From the NCBI GenBank assembly GCA_002633025.1, contig NMRB01000376.1, positions 257,571-321,570 on the forward strand: DNA of 64,000 nt, read 5' to 3'. The notes beneath the pieces were generated by a model that was not told the origin of the DNA, did no database searches, and saw only the letters and a list, made by a program, of their open reading frames with translations. Source of the stretch: Notospermus geniculatus (lineage: Eukaryota; Nemertea; Pilidiophora; Heteronemertea; Lineidae). The number at the start of each line of letters is the position of its first letter. Position 1 is the stretch's first letter. A program made the position numbers and the translations under genes. This document shows positions 47,406 to 57,100 of this stretch, in pieces.

Positions 47406-47895
47406 AACATGGCATGGACTTGTGTTTTATCACCAACATATGGCACTTGCGTGGTTTATCACCAACATATGACACTTGCGTGGTTTTATCACCAGCATCA
47501 TATGGCACATGCATGCGTGGTTTTATCACCAACATATGGCGCTTGCGTGGTTTTATCACAAACATACGGCACTTGTGTGGTTTTATCACCAACAGATGGC
47601 ACTTGCATGGTTTTATCACCAACAGGTGGCACTTGCGTGGTTTTATCACCAACATATGGCACTTGCGTGGTTTTATCACCAACTTATTGCACTTGCGTGG
47701 TTTTATCACCAACATATGGCACTTGCGTGGCTTTATCACAAACATATGGCACTTGCGTGGTTTTTTCACCAACAAATGGCACTTGCGTGGTTTTATCACC
47801 ACATATGACACTTGTGTGGTTTTATCGCAAACAATGGCACTTGCGTGGTTTTATCACCAACAGATGGCACTTGTGTGGTTTTATCACCAACATTG
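47406..47895 (+). repeat. 30-bp minisatellite GGCACTTGCGTGGTTTTATCACCAACATAT
   Basis: About 16 units of 30 bp ending about 150 bp before the GLB1 start codon. Because 30 is a multiple of three and the unit lacks stops, four frames stay open for 110-187 codons (for example repeated MALAWFYHQH). Some units have 1-3 base indels (47485, 47803, 47833) that shift frame, which argues against protein coding. Confidence 0.95.
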
Positions 47896-48041
47896 TTTTC
47901 TCACCAGCATTATTCTGCGGTATGCGGAGTTTGCGTCAGCTCTTGCCACCTAGCGCCCACCGAGGACACTAATACAAATAACTGGTAATCTACCAAAACT
48001 GTACAGTGAGACCGTATCAAGCGAATATCATGTGACTGGTC

Positions 48042-48182
48042 ATGTGCACTCCCATTCTACTCAAGATGGCGGCAGGGACAACATTGTTTGAGTTGGGCTG
48101 TCAAATTTCCCGATATTTCTCCATACTTCATCTTATTTTCCTGTGCCTGTTGATAAACGTGTGTGTTGTCGACCAAGGAAAG
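48042..48182 (+). CDS. GLB1: GLB1 exon 1 (residues 1-47), signal peptide
   Basis: Encodes the N-terminus with hydrophobic core [19 protein letters not shown]. The first ATG (48042) has a poor context and the second (48066, MAAGTTLF) a good one; translation may start at either. Donor AAG/GTAGGA, phase 0. The frame stays open past the donor to about 48350, which is intron. Confidence 0.85.
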
Positions 48183-51100
48183 GTAGGAAGATGCGATGCT
48201 CGTCACGCTGGAAAATTAAAAGGGAACTGTCATTTTCACTTTTTTTTGACAAAAAAAATGAAAATGACAGTTCATGAGTTCCCTCAATCAAAAATCCCTG
48301 GCCTCTGGTTAGCTAATCATGTAATGTTAAAACTAAAGTTAGGCCTAGTGTAAAGTTTGTCTTTCTCATGCTCACTCACTGATGCTGATCACTGCTGATT
48401 GATGTAAGGTAGCCTAGGCCTATGCCCTAAGCATGCTAAGGCCTAGGCCCTAGGCCTAGGCCTACTGCAAAAAAGTGAAAGAACTAGGCCTAGGCCTACC
48501 GGGTAGGCCCTTTTACCGGTAGGCCTAGGCTAGTTAACTGGTTAGGCCTAAGCTTGGAGGAATTATACTGTCAGTATAATTCCTCCAAGGCCTAAGTTAG
48601 GCTTCAGCCTAGCCTGGCCTACCTAGGTAGGCCTTTGGCTGGGCTTGGCGGGATCCTAGGAACACCGGATTGGAGCAGAAAGTCACCAAATCGGAATCAA
48701 TTAGGTACATGTAACATGCAGTTTGATTTTAATAATGCAAGAATCATGATTTAGAATGACAAAACACAAATTTACACTTTTACATTTTATTGGAACTCTG
48801 ACACAAAGTTCCTGTTGCTGCTGTCTACATCCGTGATGGTCTGACGGCAGGCACTGTAGCGCCACAGCTGTGTCAACGGCGTGGTCGTTTCAACAGACAG
48901 AATCGGAGTTCTTTCATCATACATGTCATAAGTAATCAATAAAAAAAATACCTCCCGGATAATACGCAACATCTGTTCATCATATTCCATAAAAGCTAAG
49001 AACTTAAGGCTAAACATCATACCAACCCAAAACCAACTCTGGGGATTAGGTCCGATCCGGTCTGATTCGGTGTTCTTTCAAACCGGACCTAGGGCTTGCC
49101 CTTGCAAAGCAAAACATTCACCATTAAATTTTTTTAAAAAGTTTGACCCAGGAAGGCGATTAACTCCAGAGAGCAAGAGGGTAATTTGTATGCAAATTAG
49201 GCCTTACTAATTAGTGTTACTTTTGCCCCTAAAAGTTCAAGTACATTACGCATTATTAACACAGATGTTTCAATCAGGTGACTGGTCTGTGATTAGGTCG
49301 GTCATATGATTTCCACCAAAAATACATCTTGAAGTCTTGCATCCAATCCATTGACATTCTGTGTGGACAAGGGCTGAGTTTGCAGGGCATCATATCATAC
49401 ATTGTCATACCGGTATCATATCAAGTCATATCACGTCCTGTTTGTTCAGGATACTTTACTTTAGGTCTACATTTGGGATTCAGCTCAGTCTTTTCTGGAG
49501 TTTCTTACTGAAAAGTGCCAGAGGAGGAAGATCCCGGTTGGGTCGAAAATTTGCGAAATTTTGGAAGTTGACTTCCTGTGTATGTTATCATTGTGTGTCG
49601 ACTTTTGTGCTCTCTTTCTTTGGGTATCATATCAAGAATATGGATAAGATAATTCTGATTTCATTTCTCGTTCTGATCTCTGTGGTCAATTCCGGAGTGG
49701 TAAGATTTGGAGTTAAGTGGGCCATACAAGATCAATATTATTGCACAATATGGGGCTCCAAATGGGGGGGGGGGGTGCTTCTGGAGTGATGTGTGGACTA
49801 GGAAGAAAGATTGGCAATAATATTGCCCATTTTGGTCCTCATATTGTGCAATAATATTGAACGTGTATTGGCGGCTTAAAGCGACCTATCCACATGCAGT
49901 ATTATTGCACAATATGAGGATCAAAATGGGCAATATTATTGCCAATCTTTCTTCCATCCATTATGCCAGAAGCACATGACACCCATTTTGGGCCCTATAG
50001 TGTGCAATAATATTGTACCGTGGAATAACTGCAATTTTCTGCAAGCTATTTCACTTATTTTTACACTTCATGTCCTTCTTTACTCAGAGTCCGCAGACCG
50101 AGTCAGTTTTTGAATCTTGTAGGCCTATGCTCAGTGATTTGTTTCAGTTGCGCCATGAAGACATACATGTATTGAAGATAGGATTATCTGTTGACCTGTT
50201 GTTGATTATCTTGTTTATTGTTTTGTATTGTTCTTTTTTCTGGACAGAAATCTTCCTGATGTTACTGTATATAATCTTACTTTAGTGTCATATTATTTTT
50301 AAATTGCAGGTGTCAGCTGCACGAACTTTCACAATAGACAGAGACAGACAGAAGTTCTACAAAGATGGCCAACCATTTACTTACATCGCAGGGAGCATGC
50401 ATTATGCTCGTGTCCCACCATTTTACTGGAAAGATCGGCTGATGAAGATGAAAGCTGCAGGATTGAACGCTGTTCAATTGTAAGATTTGCCTTTTCTAAC
50501 CACCCAGTTGAATTTTCTTCAGTATTTTTAAAATCTCTAAACGACTCTAACCAAGCACCGTGAAAAGTTGATGAAGTAACAGTCAGCTGGACATATTGAC
50601 AATGGTTCACAGGTTTTTTCCAGAAGATAGTAGCCTATTTATATTTATTCAATGGAAAGTGCATTGCAAGGACAACATGACAAACTCCCTAATCATGCTA
50701 ATTGCATTCCCACCGTGGTAATAGACAATATCACTCCAAAAGAGTGCAGCACCTGATGGGGTAGCGTCATGGCGTCCCACATGTCATTTCATGATGTCTT
50801 GAGGTGAGATGAAAAAAATCAGATTGTTTCCCGACGTCATGATCGCTGAAACAACCAAATATTTTTTCGAGTCACATTATGGCATTCAGAAATGACGTGC
50901 AGGACGTCATGACACTGCCCCATCAGGTGCTGCACTCTTTTGGAGTGATAGAGTCTATTTGCATTCTCACCATATTTCAGCTACATACCCTGGAATTTTC
51001 ATGAACCAACACCAGGTATCTATGACTTTAGTTCTCCGGAGAAAAACCTTGTGGAATTCCTCAGGACCATTTCAGATGTCGGACTCCTGGCAATCGTTCG

Positions 51101-54100
51101 ACCGGGCCCTTACATGTGCTCTGAATGGGAATTTGTAAGTCCAATCGACTAATACGATACGGTACTCCACATTAATTCACATATAAACTAGGTCCCAGTT
51201 TTTTCAGCATAAGCATGATAAGGCTGTTCTTCCTTTTCCTCTGCTGTTTTTTTATAGGAATATACTGGGTCAAATATCTCGTGCAAAAATCTATTCTTGT
51301 TTTAAGAAGTAAGGAATATTTTTTCAGGGGGGAATACCTGCATGGCTTTTGAAGGATGATGTAAATGTGAAAATCCGGACCGATGATCCTGGTGAGTAGG
51401 CCTATTAAAGAGCATTTCATCCCTTCCTGTAGATATCCTTTTAAAAGTTTTACAAAATATCATTTTGGGTTTAGGAGTAACTCGCTACAGCTCAGGGGCC
51501 TTTTTCATAAAGTGACTTTAAGCTAATGGTACCTTTAACCAAATGGAAAATGCATTGGAGTCACTTAATGAAACAGGCCCCAGAACTGAAGTACCGGTGG
51601 TGACTTTTGATAAGTTGATGTACTTATGTAGAATGTCGGGAATACGGAGCAGTGCTACAGGAAATTGAGGACCCCTCCCCCCCCCCAGCAATGACCTAGC
51701 TTTGTGTGGACTGAAGCACCTTTTTCATTTCCTTATTCCAGAGTATATGATGCAGGCTTTACGATGGATCATGACTATTGGACGCATCATCTACCCATGG
51801 TTTTATCAAAATAATGGCCCTATAATCATGGTCCAGGTACGTCCAATGAGAAATATATGCTCATCTAGGATCTTTCAAAGCCTCCGTATGACTTCTAAAT
51901 CTGTTTAGGCTCAGGGTAGGGCTATCTGGTTTTGCACTGAAGTGGTGTCACCTGGGCCCACCGCACAGAAAGTCCAATGGTGCTACTGGTGCCTATCGGC
52001 CGTCAGTTAGAACGCATTTTACCATTAACTAAACTGCCGATAGGCACCGAAGGCACTATCGGACGTTCTGTGCGGTCGGCCCTGGTGTGTTGCTTCCTGA
52101 GCTGGGCAGACCCTTTCAAAATGAAACCAAAGCTGGGATTGTAAAGTAGTTCGAGTCTACGTGTATTTCCGGCCTGATTATTGTTCTATTCACCATTAAG
52201 AACTCTGGCCTCAAGTTGTCATAATTATCTCCATTTTTACAGCTGGAAAATGAATATGGCTCCTGGTACGCCTGCGACCATGACTACATGAACAGAATGT
52301 ACCTCCAGTTCAAGGAATACATGGGTCATGATATTGTCATGTTTACAACCGATGGTGATGGCGCTAGTTACCTCAAGTGTGGTGCTGTGAAAGATTTCTT
52401 GTATGCCACTGTTGACTTTGGCATCAGTGAGTGTCATTCGGTCTCGCCTCCTTCCAGAAGGTTTAATTTTGGAAAGTCAGTTTTCTGTGAATGAATGAAT
52501 GTTTTCCCACTGTACAGTTCATATTTTCATACAATTTTTTGGAAATACAGATTTTGGGCCAATAGGGCTTAAATGTATAGAAAGTCAGTGTATTCGAACA
52601 ACCTCCAAACCAGATGATTGAAGAAAAACAAACAGTAAAGCGACCCATAAACATGCAATATTATTGCTCAATATGAGGCTCAAAATGGGCAATATTATTG
52701 CCATCTTTCTTCTACCGGTACCCATCATGCCAGAAGCACATGCCCCTATATTGTGCAATAATATTGATCGTGTATGGGCCGCTTAAAGGTCCATTGCATG
52801 ACTTTTGTCCTCAATCCTAGAAATATCTCTTACTGGTTATAAAAAATTATTAAGTGAGCCAATTAATAGCTACCTCTTTCTATATTTCAGCAACGCAAGT
52901 TCAGAAGGCACTACAAGTAGAACAAGATTTCAACAAAGGTCCATTAGTAAATTCAGAATATTATCCAGCCTGGTTTGATGAGTGGGGTGGCTCTCATGCT
53001 TCAACTCCTGTAGCCCCGGTCAACAGAACACTAAATGATATGTTAAAGTTAGGAGCTAATGTTAATTTGTAAGTACCGGTAATGCAAGAATTTTCTTGTG
53101 CGAGTTGACTCTCAATGGACAGTTCACCAGTGTTTTGCCCTTTGACTTACATGGACTCCTATGACACAAACGACAGCCCTTATACTAGGGCCCCACTGGT
53201 GACTTTTGCCCACGACAAGGGGCGAATCTGAAGTCTGCGATATTCCCTCGACAAGCTGCAATATTTAGCATTCGTAGTTTTTTGTGAGTTGTCAACTGGT
53301 CGCTGATTGGTCGAACACTCTCAGGCCTAGACGAAGTTAGTTGTGGGTGGTCATAGATACTTGTAGATGCTCGTAGTTTCTTCGCACATTACTCATAGCT
53401 AGTCGCAGACTCTCATACGATCCTGTACGACCATACATGTATATGACATGGGTGCGACTACATGTACGTATATACGAGATAACTTCGACTGAAATTTTGT
53501 CGCAGGCAAATTTTGGAACTTTTGGGAAATTTCTCTGCAAGCCAGAGAATCATTGCGAACATAGACGACAGTCTAAGAACTTTTACGAGGAGCTACGATT
53601 TTTTTCATTCATTCCTTGTCACAGGCCAAAATTCGCCAGTGGGACACTCCTATTAGTTTCAACTGCAAGTTGCCCATAGGCAGCCAACTTGGATGAGAAA
53701 ACTGTAAAAATGTAAACTTCCCCGACAGAAGATGTAAAAATGCCATGTGCTGAACATCTTGGCTGAACTGCAACATGCATTCAATATCTCAATATTTTAG
53801 CTACATGTTCCATGGTGGTACTAACTTCGCCTACATGAATGGAGCCGAGTGCTGCCCATATAAACCAATTGTAACCAGTTACGATTATGATGCACCGATA
53901 TCGGAGGCTGGCGATACAACGCACAAGTACATGGTGCTAAGGGAGACGATTGGCAAGGTAAGGAAATGTGCCACTTTTTGTTAGGGTGAACGTTATCCAG
54001 TCTATCTTTTGACACACTGTCATGCACGCTTTGCAATACATCCTGAAGCAATCAGGGCTCATATTCATAAAACCTTGCTAGCTTAAAGCGAATCAAAAGC

Positions 54101-57100
54101 GAGAAAATTTGATCTAGAAATAGAATTGGAAAAGGGACGAATTTTCGGGAAAAACGTAAACAAACTTCTCCAGAATGTCAACAAAAGAAATTTTCGTGCA
54201 TTCTGATTGGCTGAATTTTGTGTTTACAAACACCATCCAAATGTAAACAAAATCCGCTTTTGATTCGCTTTAATAGTTGGCTGCTAGTTGTGTACATTGG
54301 TCTGTACAAACTAGGCACTTTAGAAGGCAACTAAGCCTAGCAAGGTTTAATGAATATGGACGAAGGTCCTCTTAGCATAGCTCCCTAACTCGCGCATGTG
54401 AGCTAGGGAACGATGCTAAGAAGACCCTGATTTCTTCAGGGTGTTTGCAATAAGGAGGAAGTGCCTTTTCTGTCAAGCAGGTACACTGGTTGGCAGTTCA
54501 GGAAATTGGCCTACTTTGATTGTTGGTGCCTTGTGTACTGGTTACATCGGCCCTCTGATAGGGCACTCTATAGAATTGTTCGGCTTGATGCCGATAGCTG
54601 AGAAATCAATGACATTACTAGAAATAATCAACCAAATGTTATTCTGTTTCAGTACTATAAATTGCCACAGATACCAATACCTGCCAATACTACCAAGTAT
54701 GCTTATGGAGAAGTTGCGTTACAGTTTGTAAGTAAACTGAATGTTTTGTAGGAAGTATGAAAGATAACCAAAAAACAGCACAAAAACGACACACAGTATA
54801 CAATAAATCGGAAAGTCGTCTCCGAATATTTCGCAAATTTTCGACCCCAATCGGGGTCTTCCTCAGGCGCTATGTAGAAGAGATCCCAGAGGTGAATAAG
54901 CTAGAACCTAATGATGGATACACAAAAGGCAACAAACCAAACTCCAGTAGAATCCTCCTAAAGAGCGTGTACACAAGAATAAACAACGAAAGAAATAGCA
55001 CTAAAATTGACACACAACGTGATAATATACAGGAAGTCAACTTCCAGATTTTGCAAATTTTCGACCCCAACCGGGGTCTTCTTCAGGCTGGCACTTAACA
55101 GTACAAGACTCTAGAATAGACTGAATACACAAGAATAAAGATATCCAAAAAACAGCACAAAAACGACACACAGTATACAATAAATCGGAAAGTCGTCTCC
55201 GAATATTTTGCAAAGGAGCTGTTTCCTTAAGGGACGTTTGTACCAAGTCATTTTTTAGGTATTAATTGTTGGGTAGTTGTACTAAAAATGGATGGAATAT
55301 GTAGTTTATACATCACTCTATATTGTGAAAGAGGAAAAATGTGACCATTACATAACTGAATGGTAAAACAAAGGACATTTGCAAAATGTCTGAAATGAAG
55401 CAGAAACACTCAAAATACTGATTAATGAATCTGGTACATATGTTAGCTCAGTGTGTATTTATCTTTTATTGCTGAAAACACCATTTTAAAACATCGCTTT
55501 AAGAGATATTTGCATTTAAAGCTAAAATAAGTCAGCAGTTTGCCTGATTCTACAGTTGTGTTTGTGAGGACCTCATAGAGGGGGAAAAAGGAAAACTGAC
55601 ATGACCAAACGGTTGGCTGAATTGCCACAATCAGAGTAATATCCAGGCAATTCGATGTAACCAATGTCACCAGTGACCACCACTGATGTTTGTGTTATTT
55701 GTAAGCTCAATAAGGCCTTATTACAGTACACTCATGGGTCATCCAGTCATGGCCCACTCGATCACCTCCTGAATGGACGGTTGCATATTCACATAATTCA
55801 CTCTTTGCTTTTAAGGGGTTAATTCAGTTCAGCCAGAGTACTGAACTTGGTTTGTGTGTGACACTACTGATCACTCGTCACATTGGTTACACATTGAACT
55901 GCCTGGATATTATTCTGATTGTGGCAGTTCAGCCAACCATGTGGTCATGTTGGTTTTCCTTTTTCCCCCTCTATGAGGTCCTCACAAACACAACTGTAGA
56001 ATCAGGCAAATTGCTGACTTATTTTAGATTTAAATGCAAATATCTCTTAAAGCGATGTTTTAAAATGGTGTTTTCAGCAACAAAAGATAAATACACACTG
56101 AGCTAACATATGTACCAGATTCATTAATCAGTATTTTCAGTGTTTCTGCTTCATTACAGACATTTTGCAAATGTCCTTTGTTTTACCATTCAGTTATGTA
56201 ATGGTCACATTTTTCCGCTTTCACAATTTAGAGTGATGTATAAACTACATATTCCATCCATTTTTAATACAACTGCCCAACAATTAATACCTAAAAAATG
56301 ACTTGGTACAATCGTTCCTTAAGGAAACAGCTCCTTTTCGACCCCAATCGGGGTCTTCCTCCGGCGCTATGTAGAAGAGATCCCAGAGGTGAGCCTTTCA
56401 GTTGATACATACGTATGCTATTTTTCAGGCTTCCACAATCCTGGATGGGCTGTCGGTGGTAAGCCCAAATGGTCCTACAAAGGCAACCTACCCCATCAAC
56501 ATGGAGAGACTGTTACAGTACTACGGCTTTGTTTTCTATAGGCACAAGTTGTCAAAGAGTTACAGGAATGCTACACTGAATGTTCCAGGTATTAGAGACC
56601 GCGGTTACGTCATGTTGAACTCGGTAAGTGGATGGGTTTCTTAGATAGCACTGTGGCGCAGTGGCTGAGAGGTCACCAATAGACGATATCACTCCAAAAG
56701 AGCGCAGCACCTGACGGGTAACTACGGCGTCACGACGTCCCGTACTCATTCCATGACATCTTGACTTGAGACTACGTCATGATCGCTGAAACAAGTGGAG
56801 GTTTTTCAAGTGACGTCATGGCGTTCAGAATGGGGCACGGGACGTCGTGACGCTGAAAGCCTAGCTAGCTACCCGTCAGGTGCTGCGCTCTATTGGAGTG
56901 ATAGAGTCTATTCTTTCCAGGTTGAGCCATCACTTTATATTTGCAACTGGCCTGAAAGGATCAAGTGATGTGCTGAATGAGTTGCTCCTTGATTTCCCCT
57001 GAAAGATTCCTTCGGAGACTACGGCCAATGCAATGCTTTATTGCATTACTGACCCACTGGCCTAGATTTCAATGGCACTGCATTGGCGTGGTGCCACATA

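Noticed and set aside
47409-47972. Long plus-strand frames (187, 179 and 110 codons) and a 138-codon minus-strand frame
   Set aside because: All come from the same 30-bp minisatellite, which has no stop codon in several frames; unit indels shift the frame.
55443-56106. Two similar frames of 75 (minus) and 84 (plus) codons that look like a gene family
   Set aside because: They are the two arms of one large inverted repeat read on opposite strands.
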